Both the position numbers and the translations under genes were made by a program. Positions 1 through 11,840 of a stretch of 64,000 nt of DNA are shown here, piece after piece. A model generated the notes under the pieces. The model made no database searches. It saw only the letters and a list, made by a program, of their open reading frames with translations, and had not been told where the DNA came from. Numbering within the stretch: the first letter of the stretch is position 1; every line of letters starts with the position of its first letter. The stretch covers positions 129,315,829 to 129,379,828 of the forward strand of contig OV050032.1 of NCBI GenBank assembly GCA_920105625.2. The letters run 5' to 3'. The DNA is from Clusia tigrina. Its lineage: Eukaryota; Arthropoda; Insecta; Diptera; Clusiidae.

Positions 1-2130
1 TGACCACTCCCAGTGTTAAAAGCATTTCTTCCTTTGTTATTTCCTTCCGCTGGGTTAACTCGGGGACTACTACTCCTGATGTGCCTCAAGGGTGGATTGG
101 GGCGCCTTGTACCTGGCTGCCTTCTACTTTGATCCCATTTAGTGTCTACCTGGCACTGTCTACTTGCCTCATGGCCATAAGTTTGGCACTCCATACAGTA
201 GGGCGTATTTTTGCGTGTAACGCATTCGTCACTTGTATGACCTTGCTTACAGCAGAATGAACAGACCGGTATTGCCTGACGCAACTCCCCGTCTGTTCGT
301 CTCCCGTCCCGCTTTGCACCTCCATATGTACCTGTACCGGTGTCGTAAGCTCCTTCATGTGCGCGTGAGTCAGTCACGTACGCTTCTCCGCCTCTTGCTA
401 CAGCCACAGGTACGTCCCGCCTGTTAAATACGGCATTTACTTCACTGGCACTAGGTTGACTTCTTTCCACCAGAAACTGCGCCCTGATGGATTCCTCTAC
501 CAACTCTTCCAGAGTCCCGGTCCGAATACCCAGCATGTGCAGCCTAAATGCAGGCTCCCTCAGTCCCACTACAAAAGCTGTCAAACCGACTTGTCAACTT
601 CATATAGCAGCGCCTTGTCCTCCACACCGTTGTACTTGCCACGAATGATTTCAGTCGCAAACCCCTGCAATGTGCTCAATCGCCTAGCAAAGACTCGTAT
701 CTCTTCGCCTTCCAACTGCCGAGCTACCCTCATTTCCTGAGTGACTTCTTCCAACGTTCTCGTTTTCAAGTACGTTTTCTTTATTAACGTATACAATTCT
801 TCCACGCTACTAAAGCTTTTTGGCAAAACCATATTGTACGCATCTCCAAACAACCTCTGTTTCACACAATCGAGAAAGTTTTGCAATTCGTCAGGACGAA
901 TACTCCTCTTTGCTAGTTCACACCCCTAGATAAATCGATGAACCTCCGATCCTAAATCCACCGACTCCGCAGTAAACACAGGTACTAGCCTGGACACGGT
1001 CTTGGAGATATCCTCGATACCCATTTTACTTATTCTTGTTCTTGTTTTACTTATGGCTGGTAAAACTTCAGCGTTATATTTTTGGGTGGCTTCCAAATGC
1101 ACTTCTCCCGGATCTGAGATGTACTTAACCAGTTACGGACTCAAACTTATTAATCTTCGACCGTTTGCTCGTACAGGCGAAATACTGTCCACTGTATCGA
1201 GACTTTGCTGCACTGTTACTGTTTCTGGGTCGTTTGACGGATATACCTGATTTTTATTATTTATCGGACTTTCCGGAGAAAATGGCTCGACACCGATTTC
1301 AGATGCGCCAAGCAAAAATTCCGCTTGCCTTTCTTCACTAAAAACTAATCTTGGCTTTACCATGCGGCTTTAAATATTCCGGCCAGCGTACTTCCGGAGG
1401 CAATGTCAATACCATCTGTGTAAAGCCAGCCGATGCTGATTTTGATCTCTCCTTTTTCGGTGAGGTCCTATTGGTAGCCCGTTCCCTTTTTAATTCTACA
1501 CACTCCTTCTCCAACAGCGGTGCTGCTTCCTCTGTTTCCGTCAATCTCTGAGAAAGTTCCTTTACCTTATTCTCAAGATATTCCTTTTCTACTTTCAAAT
1601 GCTCTGTTTTCTTATGAAAATTGAACTACTTTTCTTGTCTTTTTGGATTTCTGTTAAGGCTTGATCTGCTACTTCTAATGGTGACAGAGCTCCTCTGACG
1701 TTCGCCTATTTCCATAATTCCTGAGCTTCTTCCCTGCTCGTAATACCCTCTCCGTAAAAAGATCCACCTCCGTTCTTACTGTTCTTAACTCGTCCTGTGC
1801 GTCCTCCTTTCTCTTTAACGGAGACCCTCGATGCCTCAATCGTTGCTAATTCCGACTCGAATACTTTAAGCCACTCTGACACTAAATTCTCCACATATCC
1901 ATGAAAACCCGTCGCAAAGTACTTGTCGTCCCTACAGACCTCCTTGTGCGGCAGCAATTTTGCGTGGTTGCTGTTAAATTTTTCCACCAAGCCTCGCAAC
2001 TCTGTGATGCGTCTGTGATAGTACTTCACGTTTTTGACATCCTTCCGGCCCTTCCTGAAGTTTCAAACCAACTTTTGGACCTCTTTACCCACCACTTCCT
2101 GGGATTTCAGCAACTCCTTCACTTATTTCG
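1..2130 (-). pseudogene. Gag-like polyprotein of an LTR retrotransposon, frameshifted
   Basis: The minus strand encodes a retrotransposon gag in several frames. In order there is a charged N-terminal part (about 2030-1706), a coiled-coil-like Glu/Lys-rich stretch (1598-1338), a capsid-like helical block rich in Leu, Glu and Arg (886-581), and two CCHC zinc knuckles at roughly 262-218 (CSFCCKQGHTSDEC) and 205-146 (YCMECQTYGH followed by a final Cys). The knuckles bind packaged RNA in this family. The reading frame is broken several times, and the C-terminal end and any pol lie beyond the left edge of the window. I place it in the Gypsy-like group only loosely. No start codon is certain; the first coherent residues lie near 2130. 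Confidence 0.7.
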
Positions 2131-3070
2131 AGAGTCCCATGGGCTATGCCTAGTTCAATAAATATCCCGTTGAACAACCCAATCTCAAGAAAAAGTCTCC
2201 ATCCATCTGTTCATCCCAAATGCCAGAACAGGTCGCGTATCCCAATTACAAATAAAACCCAATAATTATTAAAACTTGTTATTAACTTATCCCAATTTTT
2301 TATTCAATTTTACTTATTGATAAATACAAATTTATTTTAAAAAAACAGTCCGCCGTAAATTCTATGTTTATATTCTTTCATTACTTATCCTCCATCTGAA
2401 GTTTCAAATCCGCTGTCTACCGGCGTCCATTAAGTCCTTCTATCAATGCAAATTGGTCCTTGACTTCCTCAAAGATACCCCTTGATTTCCTCTCACCATA
2501 TTTAATACTCCCAAAAATCCATAGAAAAGGCCATATGTTTGTAAAAACCGAAATTTGATTTACAGGCAAAAGTGTCTTGATTCATTCCCGGAAATTTGAA
2601 TCCATATTTAAAAATAAACCCGTAACGTATACGCCACATAATACTAGCATTTAAATTTTTTTTCAACATTGCTACGCAAATCGTTGTTTCCGAACTACAA
2701 AAACTTTGATGCAACAACACGTGTTGTAAGCACTTCTTGAAGTATTTTTGCCTCAAACCCTAAGCTTACAACGTAAAATATACAGATCAATTTGAAAACA
2801 ATTAATACGATTTAATAAACAATATAAATGTCCCTATCGGCAACCAAACACAAACCCCTACAAAAAAAATCCTCACAGCTAAGACGACATACATAGACCG
2901 TCCGATCATACTGACGGTTTATGGTTGCCCATACAAAGCTGCGTGCAACAGCGCAAACGCGCCTATAGGTTGCGACTTCTTTGACCAGCGCTACGGCGCC
3001 TTCAGGGTCGCAGAAGTACCTACTTAAATTACGCAACTATACACTCTACTCACCATTATCTTGTCTGATG
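2131..3070 (-). other. Probable untranslated leader of the LTR element
   Basis: About 0.9 kb between the gag start and the LTR-like block. It is AT-rich at 2260-2380 and 2760-2830 and holds only short, low-quality frames. I could not identify a convincing tRNA primer-binding site next to the LTR, so the leader assignment rests on position between LTR and gag. Confidence 0.4.
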
Positions 3071-3553
3071 ACATCTTTTTCCTTAGTTTCCGCTTGTCCT
3101 CGGGAACGTCCTCTGGAATGTCCTCTCGCAGCTTGTCCTGCGCGGGAACCTGTAAACCTACATTACTTTCTTAAATAAGCTCTGCACTATTTTGGGTTTA
3201 AAACAACAAGAAGCTTTATTCTTAAAATACTAATTCTTATATACTATTTACAAATTACAATTACAATACAAAATGTGACCTTTCTGGTGTTCCAGTTATG
3301 CAATTGTTATTTGGTGTCAGTGGCTTAAGCCAACTGCCCTACTGAACGAAAGTGTCGTCGGTGCATTCTAAATGCCCCCCGTCAGCTTGACTGCGGCACT
3401 GTAACACCCTAAAATTTTACATCATAATTAATACATAAATACTATTCATTTACAATATTTGCACCGTAAACATATGTGCGCTTTTATTGAATTTAATAGA
3501 AGCCGGTGCTGTGAGTCAACTCCGCGTAGGTAGCTTGATTCTAACTCACAACA
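3071..3553 (-). repeat. Long terminal repeat, presumed 5' LTR of the gag-bearing element
   Basis: This block matches a solo copy at 58997-59460 over nearly its whole length. On the minus strand it starts TGTTGTGAG, as expected for an LTR start, and carries an AATAAA signal in the half next to the leader. It sits immediately upstream (minus strand) of the leader and gag, so it is best read as their 5' LTR. The outer edge at 3553 abuts the interior of Jockey copy A, whose sequence resumes at 3554 exactly where copy B is continuous (near 23934), so this element inserted into the Jockey. The inner edge near 3071 is less certain because the two copies differ there. Confidence 0.6.
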
Positions 3554-6096
3554 ATGCTGTATCTTGTTATTTCCTCATCGACAGTAGGGATGTTTAGGTC
3601 TTGACGTATTATATCATTCCTGACGATCCATGGAGCCGTTACTATCATGCGTAATACTTTTGCTTGGAATCTCTCAATGATTTTGATATTAGTTTTTGCC
3701 GCTGAACCCCATAGCTGTATGCCATATGTCCATATGGGTTTTAGAATTGTGTTATAAACGAGCAGTTTATTGTCAAGCGATAACTGGGATTTATATCCCA
3801 AGAGCCAATATAAGGAAGTAAGCTTGATTCCAAGCTGTTTTCTCTTCGTAAGAATATGCTTCTGCCATGTCTGACGTCGATCAAGATGTAGCCCTAAATA
3901 TTTGACGTCTTTTTATTGGGGCAGTTGACAATAATTTAATATTACTGAAGGACAAGTCTTCTATTTTAAGCTGAAGGTTACTTGCACAGAGTTAGTTGCA
4001 TTCACCTTAATCCTCCATTTATTTAGCCAGATTTGGAGCTTATCCAAGCTTTCTTGGAGATAATTTGTAGCGATTATGTTGTTTGTTGCTTATAGCCATT
4101 ATGAAAGTATCATCCGCGTAGGTTGCGATTTTTGTATTCTCCGTCAGTGGATGGTCATCCGTGTAGATAGTGTAGAGCACAGGACCTAGAAAACTGCCTT
4201 GTGGTACACCCGCCTTCATAGAGAACAGTTCAGTGACTTCTTCATTGGCCTTTACTTTGATATACCGCTCTTCCAGATATGATCTTAAGATATCATAAAA
4301 CATCTGAGGTAGTAACTTTTTCAGTTTAAATAGTAAGCCAGGGTGCCATACTTTATCGAACGTCTGTGTTATATCTAGTTGTACAATAACGGTTTTCCTC
4401 AAGAGCGTTTCTTATTATGCTGTACACTCGGTGCACTTGTTCTGTTGTAGCGTGGTGTTCCCTAAACCCAAATTGATGATTGGGTATTATCTCCTTTTTG
4501 AGCAGAATTGGTTTAAGTTTGTTTAACAGGAGCTTTTCAAACATTTTGGAGACAATTGGCAAAAGGCTAATTGGTCTATAAGAAGTGACTTCTTCCAAGG
4601 GCTTCCCGGGTTTAGGGATGACAATAATTTCGGCCACTTTCTATTGACGCGGAAAATATCCACATCTAATTATTGCATTGAAGAGATAGGTAAGGTATTT
4701 TATTCCTTTATTTGGTAGTTCCTTTAATATTTTACCTGTTATCAGGTTGTAACCCGGTGCCTTTTTCACATTCAGTGTTTTGTGCACAGCGTTATTTATT
4801 TCCTTTTTTGTAAAGGGCGCGATAGGTAACTCTAACTGTCCCGGACTATTGAGAAGATAAAATACCTCTTTTTCCTCTTGCTGTGAAGTTGGTGGAAACC
4901 GCTTAAAGACCCCAGTAAGGTGTTAATTTCCTTATCAGTTTTTGCCCAGGAGCCATTTGCGCTTTTGATAGGAGGAGCACGGGTGGTCGGTTGCTTCAGC
5001 TTTTTTGTCACCTTCCAAAGTGAGTAGTCTGTGGTCTCTTTTGCCGAAAAAGTGGGCAAGTAGTGTTGTATTTTTTTATTCTGCTTCAGCGCCAAGTACC
5101 GCTTAAGGTTTTTTGTAGCTCTATTAAAATTATTTTGGTCTTTCGGATGCCTGGTATTTTGCCACACCCTTCTTTGTTTGCGTTTTTTTATCAACCATCT
5201 CCCTAATAACGAAATGGGAAGGATGCTTGTTCAGTTGATCTTTAGGCTCCGGAGTAGAGTTCCATACAGCGTATTGGACAGTTTTGTTAGAATTTTCAAC
5301 GGCAAACTCAATATCTTCAGCACATTTCAGACAAATATTGGGTAGCAGAATGTCATCTGCAATTTCCTTGAAATGCAACTAGTTTGGTTGCTTCGTATGT
5401 AGTGTGGGTGGTTTTATTGTGCATTCTACCTTCGAGTTCAGTGCTGCAATAATAGGAGAGTGGTCTGATGACAGATCCAGCGACGGGGATATGTCAACAC
5501 AGCTTCTGAAAACACTTTTCATCACGCAGAAGTCAATGACATCTGGAATTTTGTTTCTATCAGATGGCCAGTGAGTGGGTTGTCCTGTTGGTACGTGTGT
5601 AAGGTTGTGGTCTTGCATTGTTTTTAGTAGCTTTCTTCCTTTCGGATTGATTGTCCGAGAACCCCAAAATCGGTGTTTAGCGTTGTAGTCACCACCAACT
5701 AAAAATCGTACACCTAGTGTTTGAAAAAAATGGTAATATGCTCTTTTTTAATGGAATACCTCGGAGGGCAATACACTGATGTTATGGTTAGCGGTCCATA
5801 TTGGTCCTGTATTGTTATGCTTGTTGTTTGAATGTGGGATTTTCATAATTTTCTTGTACTGTGTGTTTTATTTTGTTTTTAATGATGATAGCAGAACCAC
5901 CGCGTGCTGTGCCGGCTGGATGATTTGTGTGATATATATTGTACTGATTTTTTTTTAAGAAGCTTTTGCTTGTGAAGTGTGTCTCAGATATTAGCATTAT
6001 GTCAATGTTGTTCTGTTCCATAAATGTTTTGACTTCATTACTATGACGAGAAAGCCCGTTCGCATTCCATACCGCAATTTTAAGTGCTTGTTCCAT
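3554..6096 (-). pseudogene. Jockey ORF2: endonuclease and reverse transcriptase, disabled
   Basis: ORF2 starts at an ATG at 6096. The first 93 codons are an exonuclease-endonuclease-phosphatase domain (AVWNANGLS, then ISETHFT), which would nick the target DNA. Further endonuclease sequence follows with lesions to about 5379. The reverse transcriptase shows SYRPISLLP (near 4575), HQFGFRE (near 4470), VPQGS (near 4200) and the catalytic YADD (near 4120). The thumb region reaches 3554. Frameshifts lie near 5190, 4380 and 4060, and stops are scattered, so no full enzyme can be made. The lesions near 4380 and 4060 are also in copy B. Confidence 0.85.
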
Positions 6097-6197
6097 TAAG
6101 TCAGTTTAGAGATCACTGTTGTTAATAAATTGAGCATTGTTCCCATTTGTTCCATAAGGCTTTTCAGCATACTCTTTAATGCAGTCATGTAATTTGA

Positions 6198-7809
6198 TCA
6201 ATGTTGTGCGAATTGATTTTCACTTTGCGGGTTTAGAGTTTGCTCTTGTTGCGTGCTCTGTTTGGTGATTTGCGCATATGTGCAACCTGGTTGGCTTTCG
6301 GAATCTGGGGCCTTGTTAAAATTAGTGCTTCCAAACACTTTCTGCCTTAGCGTGGGGAATATTTTTTGCTGTAATTCTTTGTACACATTACAGCCTCTGT
6401 AATTAGCCTGGTGGTTTCCTCCGCATAGCACACATTTCACATCCTGTGGTTTTTCTTTACTAGGGCAGTCTGACGTTGCATGCATGCCAAAGCATTTAAC
6501 GCATCGAGGAGTATGTTTGCAATATTTTCTAGTGTGGCCATACCTCTGACATATTGTGCACTGAGCTATTTCCCTTTTTTATATGGTGGTTCGAATTTTA
6601 TTTTTGTGTGCATAACTGCTTCAATTTTATAAATGTCTGAATTATTTTTGTTTTGTTTTAAGTTGACATGAAACATCGACAACGGATGCTTTGTAATTCT
6701 TTGTTTTAAATTTGAAACGTTTGTAACATCGAATCCCAACCTACTTTTTCCTCTTTTATTTCTTCTGTTGATATTGTGTGGTGTAGCCCTTTTAATACTA
6801 CGCTAACGCCTTTTTCCTATTTGGGTTTATATGTATGGAATTCTGTGTTCTTTTCAGCCGGAGCTTTTGTAATAGTTTTGTATCCTTCTCCTGACTTTGG
6901 TTGAGTTTTAACCTCGCTATCTTTGAGGAATTTGAGCTGGTATTTATTCTTGGTAATGTTTTTTTAGCAGTTCTAGTAACGGTTAAGCATTATTTACTCC
7001 AGAGAAGTAGATTGGAAGGGGTTTCGGGACTCTTTGGTCCCTTTCTTGTGGACTAGTACAGTCGATTTCAACTTCTGATAGTATCGCGAATCTATTTGAG
7101 CTAGCTGGCAAATCAAGCAAGTAGTCCCCTAGTTTTGACTGTTTTTTTTTATATTGTGTTGTGTTTTCTGGGCTTGATCTAACGCGTTTAGAGGTTTGGT
7201 TTGTTTTCACTACAGGAATTTCTACACGACATTTAGATTGTGGATCGGTTTTAATATTTCTTACTGGGTGTTTTATTGTGAGTGAATCAATATATTTATC
7301 TGATGAGTGAATTTATTGTTGTTGAGTGAATTTTAGAAATAAGTGCACGGCTTTTATATGGTGATTCATTTTGTGTATTTCCTAGTGGGTGCTTAATTGT
7401 GACTGTGTTAATGCTGTTATATGTTGAACGGGCAATTGCTGCTGAGCAAGATTCAGTAATTAGAGGTGGAGCCGAAGCTGTAGTGAGTTTGCTTGCACAT
7501 AGTGAATTTGAAAGGTTGTATTTGTTGTTGCATTTGATGAGGAGCTAAATTTGTAATTATTTTGTTAGTGGACGTTAGGGCATTGGAGAAATTGTTTGGG
7601 GAGGACAGGGCACCTTGCATATTTATACCATCAACCTTTTGGTATTTTTGTGGAGAAGATCGCTCTCTGAGAGTGTCCGGCATAGATGGACCGCTATTGG
7701 CTATCATAGGGAACGCACTCATAGGAGAGCCGGCTCTTTGATTTTCCATAACTGTCTCATTTTTTTGTGTATTCCAACGCTCGCTCTGTGGCAAGCGTAA
7801 AACACTCAT
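6198..7809 (-). pseudogene. Jockey ORF1 (nucleic-acid-binding Gag-like protein), frameshifted
   Basis: ORF1 starts at an ATG at 7809 (MSVLRLPQSER), directly downstream of a conserved leader. The N-terminal part is polar and low in complexity. Near 7210 comes a block beginning MKTNQTSKR, rich in Ser and Lys. Toward the C-terminus, about 6560-6400, lie three clustered Cys/His knuckles, best read in copy B as CTKCQRYGHTRKYC, CVKCVGMHAASDC and CVLCGGNHPANYRGC. Such knuckles coat the RNA of Jockey elements. Several frameshifts split the frame in this copy. ORF2 begins about 100 bp downstream. Confidence 0.8.
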
Positions 7810-8032
7810 TTTGGCGCACTTACCGCTTAATATATATGTATGTTTATTGTTTTTGATTGTTTTGTGGCGATTTTGTTTTAACTTTTTGTTACTATTTGTT
7901 TTTATTAAATGGCAGACTGCAACCACCACTAAACACTGTTTCTCAAAAAATAGAAATTAAATGTCCTATCGCACTTTGACACTTTTTTTAAAGTTTTTTT
8001 TAGATTTACAAGCGAAAAGAAACCAGACCGCA
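7810..8032 (-). promoter_or_regulatory. Jockey 5' leader and presumed internal promoter
   Basis: About 220 bp between the 5' end of the element and the ORF1 ATG, conserved in the separate 5' fragment at 30603-30972. Jockey-type elements carry an internal RNA polymerase II promoter in this position. The promoter role is inferred from family and conservation; no experimental motif was identified. Confidence 0.5.
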
Positions 8033-8085
8033 CCGTAAGAGAGCAGGCACCATATATATCATATTTCATATTTGAAGCCAACAAT

Positions 8086-8412
8086 TTGGTGCATTTCTGC
8101 ACAAAACTTAGTTTATTCCTAATTGAAGACCTCACGTTGCCTCTACTTCAGGTCTATATCAGCGTACGTAAAGCGGACGTAAAGCCTGCGTACCGTCAAG
8201 TTGGACACTTTGCAAGCGATGAAGATCTACCCAGTGGCTTCAAGAAGGTAGCGCGAAACAAGATGGAGCCATCCCAAGACCGTGCATACACTAAGGCACA
8301 AATCTCAGATATTTTGGAGCTGCACAAGCATCTCAACAGATTGAGACACAACGTCCCACTGAGCCGGCCCCCACGTCTGCAATATAACAAAATGGTACTG
8401 CGCTATGCTTAA
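8086..8412 (+). pseudogene. Possible N-terminal part of BEL/Pao gag
   Basis: An open stretch of about 108 codons just upstream of, and in the same orientation as, a recognisable BEL/Pao gag. It is polar (Lys, Asp, Ser) with no motif I recognise. Its only support is position: BEL gags carry a poorly conserved N-terminal region before the DUF1759 domain. It could equally be a chance frame. Confidence 0.3.
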
Positions 8413-8429
8413 ATTTGCCCTCATGTGAC

Positions 8430-9076
8430 ACCGAAATGTATTCCGGAGGGTATGAAGAGTGGTCGTCCTTCCGATACATGTTTACGGCGGTATATATTAA
8501 TTACCCTAAACTCACCCCTGCCAAAAAGTTGTATCATCTTCGATACAAAACCGCCGGAAAAGTTGGAACAATAGTCAAATAGTACAGCTTAAGCAATGAA
8601 TATTTCGAGTTGGCTTGGGACGCACTAAGAACACGGTTTGAAAACATGAGCATACTAGTGGACAAACAAGTAAAATCCATTTTGAACCCCCCTCAAGTAA
8701 ATTTTGAAAGTAGCGGGGAACTACAAAGACTTCAGAGTTCTATAAATAACTCTCTGTCAGTCTTGAAGTCTCAAGGCGTCCCGACAGGGATTTGGGATCC
8801 AATTCTGATCAGTGTTTGTTGTACAAACTCCCCGTTATGGGAACAATCCCTAGCGTTATGGGAACAATCCCTAGCGTTATGGGAACAATCCCTTAATTCC
8901 CGTAAAGAACTTCCATCATGGCATCAAATCAACGAGTTCCTAACTAGTAGGTTAGAGTTTGTGGAGCGACTGCAGAACGCGAAACTATGTAGGACCATAC
9001 AACATCCGAATAAGAATCACACGAAAATTCAGAACTTTCACCTTTCAGAATTGAGCAGCCAGATTGGAAACACATA
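8430..9076 (+). pseudogene. BEL/Pao gag (DUF1759-type)
   Basis: Translation gives the typical Pao gag pattern: YEEWSSFRYMF near 8450, LTPAKKLYHL near 8515, AWDALRTRFEN near 8613, then VDKQVKSILNPPQV, LSVLKSQGVP and ELPSWHQINEF. This domain assembles the particle of BEL/Pao elements. An in-frame TAG near 8580 breaks it, and a 21-bp unit coding LWEQSLA is repeated nearly three times at 8834-8896, which is not normal for the family. The protease remnant follows directly. Confidence 0.85.
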
Positions 9077-9084
9077 GCCACACT

Positions 9085-9392
9085 GCACCTAGCAGATCCT
9101 AACTGCTTCACGCCAGCCAAAATCGATATGGTCGTAGGAAGTGACTTGATTCCAAAAATCCTCCTAGAGGGAATTCATAAAAAAGTGTACGGCTGTCTAC
9201 TCCGCAAAACACCATATTTGGTTAGATTGTAAGTGTTCTACTGACCCCGAAAGTAGCGACCTTCTCGACGCAAGTGGAAGAAATATCTAATGAACTACTT
9301 AGCTCTCAGTTTAAACAGTTCTGGGAGCAGGAAGAAGTGTATCAACAGGTTCCTCCCTCCGAAGAATTAAAAACGAATACGAAAAACAAAAA
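9085..9392 (+). pseudogene. BEL/Pao protease and linker remnant
   Basis: After gag, frame-switching translation shows AKIDMVVGSDLIPKIL followed by LLRKTPYLV, matching the C-terminal half of the aspartic protease of BEL elements. Next comes a linker (FWEQEEVYQQ then PPSEEL) typical of the segment ahead of the reverse transcriptase. The sequence then changes abruptly into an unrelated GTGGGCG-box repeat at 9393. The catalytic Asp region of the protease is not visible. Confidence 0.65.
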
Positions 9393-10690
9393 CGAATAAG
9401 AAGTCTGAAGTCGGGTTACACCGACTTCGAAATACCCTTTACCTTTTCTTGTGCGTGCGAGTTCAACAATGGGGATGTTTTCTTCATAAATCATCATTAG
9501 GAGCATTTTCACGGTAATTTTTGGTAGGGTACCGTGAAATGATTATATCGACCCCATTTCTTGTGTATGGCTTTCAAGTGTTAATATAACCACTAATATA
9601 AAATTTCGTCAAAAAATATTGTATAGGTCGAAAGTTATAATAATATGTCAATAGTGTTATTATAAAATGTTAGTACCCGCAACATTCACGGGAAATTTCG
9701 TTGAAAAATCTTTAATAGGAACCTAGTAATGATTTTTGGTTAATTGTGTGCGTGGCAGTTGTAATAATCTGCCCATATTTGGAACGCATGCTGGTACAGA
9801 CCTAATATATACTGCTACCAATTTGTATTCATATATCATCAGTAGAAGCATAGATAGGGTAATTGCTTTTAAGTGAGGTCCCCAAAGTTCATTATATGGG
9901 AGGGAGGCGAATCCTACCTCTGATCGACCCCGAATCTTGTATATGGCTTTGTAGGGTCGATATACGTACTAAAATAAAATTTCGTCCAAAAAAATTGTAT
10001 AGGTCGCAAATTATAATAATATGTCAATAGTGGGCGTGGCTGTGAAATTTCATTGAAAAGCCTTAAATAGGAACACAGTAATGATTTTTGGCTAATTGTG
10101 GGCGTGGCAGTTGTATTATGATTTCCATATTCTGCAGACACACTATTATGAACCCCATGTATGTTTCTGCAAATTTTAATTCCGCTGGCATCAATACGAC
10201 CATAGGTAGGCTAATTTTAATTTTAGACCCGAAAGTTCCCTATATCAAAAGTGGGCGTGTCTTTTTGCTCTGATTAGCCCCATTTGTTGCAAACAGCTTT
10301 ATGATGTCCACATGTTCCTTCCCGTAAAATTTCGCCCGTTAGTCTCTACCAGAACTTAAGTTATTAATATTTGTTAATAGTGGGCGTGGCATTTATTAAA
10401 TACCGCCCACTTTTTGCAAGTGTTTAGTGGGACCCACATCTCCATAGCTGCAAAATAATGTCACGATTCCGTCAATTGGACCAAAGTTATAGTCATTTTA
10501 AAAAAGGTGAAAAAAGTTCCTTATATGGGAGGTAGGCGTGGTCTTTGTCCAAATCGGCCCATATAGCTATCTGGTTCTGTATCTTTGTGCAGGCTATACT
10601 CTTGCAAAATGTCATTAATATAGCTCTAACGGTGTAGAAAAAAAGTGGCCACAGACGGACAGATGGACAGACGGACAGACGGACGGACAA
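9393..10690 (+). repeat. GTGGGCG-box dispersed repeat (long copy) inside the BEL element
   Basis: A 1.3-kb noncoding block with many GTGGGCGTGGC boxes spaced about 150-250 bp apart and recurrent phrases such as AAATTTCGTC and TCCCTATAT. It starts with an 8-bp hairpin (GAAGTCGG / CCGACTTC at 9407-9428) and ends with a GGACAGAC-type short tandem (about 10647-10688). Shorter relatives lie at 22629-23262 and 31455-32095, inverted relative to this one. It splits the BEL protease linker from the RT, so it inserted there. The class is unknown to me: a Helitron/DINE-like or other nonautonomous element is possible. Open frames inside it (for example 10490-10690) are not coding. Confidence 0.75.
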
Positions 10691-10744
10691 AATAAAAATT
10701 GCTTAGAAAGTGATTCGGATCATATCAGTATATATGTGTCCATA

Positions 10745-11840
10745 CCTACCACGCCTCTGTGCTGAACGAATATTGCACTCTTAACCACATGGAACCGACG
10801 ACTGCAAAATAAATTGTTACTACAAGCAGCCACTTGTCGTTCTATTTGCCGCATCTGACCCGATAAAGTGACCACAAAGATACGCATCGTGTTTAATGCC
10901 TCTAGGAAGATAGGATAAGGACAGTCTCTCAATTATGTCCTGCATATCGGACACGCCTTGCAATCCGATCTCAAGATTCTAATACTGAGGTGGCGTTTGT
11001 ACGAGTACGTCTTCAACGGAGACCTAGAGACGATGTATCAGCAAATTCTTGCCCACCAAGACAAGCGAGAATTTCAGCGCTTTCCTTCCGAAAATCCAAC
11101 AATAACCCAATACAGGATTTCAAACTAAAAACAGTGACCTTCGGCGTTAATTGTGCTCCATACTTGGCCATTGGAACCCTTCGTCAATTAGCTGAGTACT
11201 CTGAGGATGAGTTTCCCCTCGCAAAAAAAGTTCTACTCAAGGAAACTTCTGTGGATGATATTCTTGCAGGCAGTCTTACCATCTCTGATGCAGTTGAATC
11301 ACTATCTCAATTAATCAAAACGGTCGACTCTGGACGATTTCCACTCCGCAAAACCACAGCGAATCATCCCGAAATTTTAGAAAATATACCTCAGTCAGAA
11401 CTACTCGATTCCGACTTTTTGAAATTTGAAAATCCTAGCTTTACAAAAACGCTGGGAATACGATGGAACGCTCTAGCGGATTTTTTTTCGTATTCCATCA
11501 CTCCAATAACAATCACTACAGCGGCCACAAAGTGGCAAATTCTTTCCACGGTCGCAAAACTTTTTGACCCGGCAGGATGGCTCTCGCCAATCATGACCCC
11601 CGCCAAGCTACTTCTGCAGGAACTGTGGATGGAAGGATCGGACTGGGACGAATATGTTAAGCCGCTCACCCTGGCCAAATGGAACCAGTTCCTGGGGGAC
11701 TTACCGGCAATCGCCAACATTCAGATCCCTAGATGGGTACGGTTTTCCCCTATGAAGCAAACCCTAGTCCATGGGTTCTGCGATGCCTCTGAGAAGGCGT
11801 ATTGCGTCGCCGTCTACGTGCTCACTCTGGATGCAGAGGG
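10745..11840 (+). pseudogene. BEL/Pao reverse transcriptase
   Basis: Resumes the BEL element after the repeat. Frame-switching translation from about 10760 shows EYCTLNHMEP, YLPH, then KIRIVFNASRK, followed by SLNYVL and LQSDLKILILRWR. A long clean frame (10990-11898) carries VTFGVNCAPYLA, the catalytic VDDILAG (near 11254), and the C-terminal blocks KTLGIRWN, KLFDPAGWLSP and LLLQELW. RT would copy the element RNA. Early frameshifts and stops (near 10790 and 10910) disable it. Confidence 0.85.

Larger units (their letters stand above)
3554..8032 (-). mobile_element. Jockey-clade non-LTR retrotransposon, copy A
   Basis: A two-ORF retrotransposon on the minus strand. Order along the element: 5' leader (8032-7810), ORF1 with zinc knuckles (7809-6198), ORF2 with apurinic-type endonuclease and reverse transcriptase (6096-3554). 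Its 3' end is cut off by the LTR element at 3553, and the missing piece is presumably beyond the left edge of the window. The 5' boundary at 8032 is supported by a second 5' copy at 30603-30972 that stops at the same base (both begin TGCGGTCTGG on the minus strand). It is nearly identical to copy B at 23605-27690 over long stretches and shares frame-breaking lesions with it. Confidence 0.85.

Noticed and set aside
10493..10690. Short minus-strand frame starting with MSVRLSVCPSVRL
   Set aside because: It is the translation of the GGACAGAC-type tandem at the end of a dispersed repeat.
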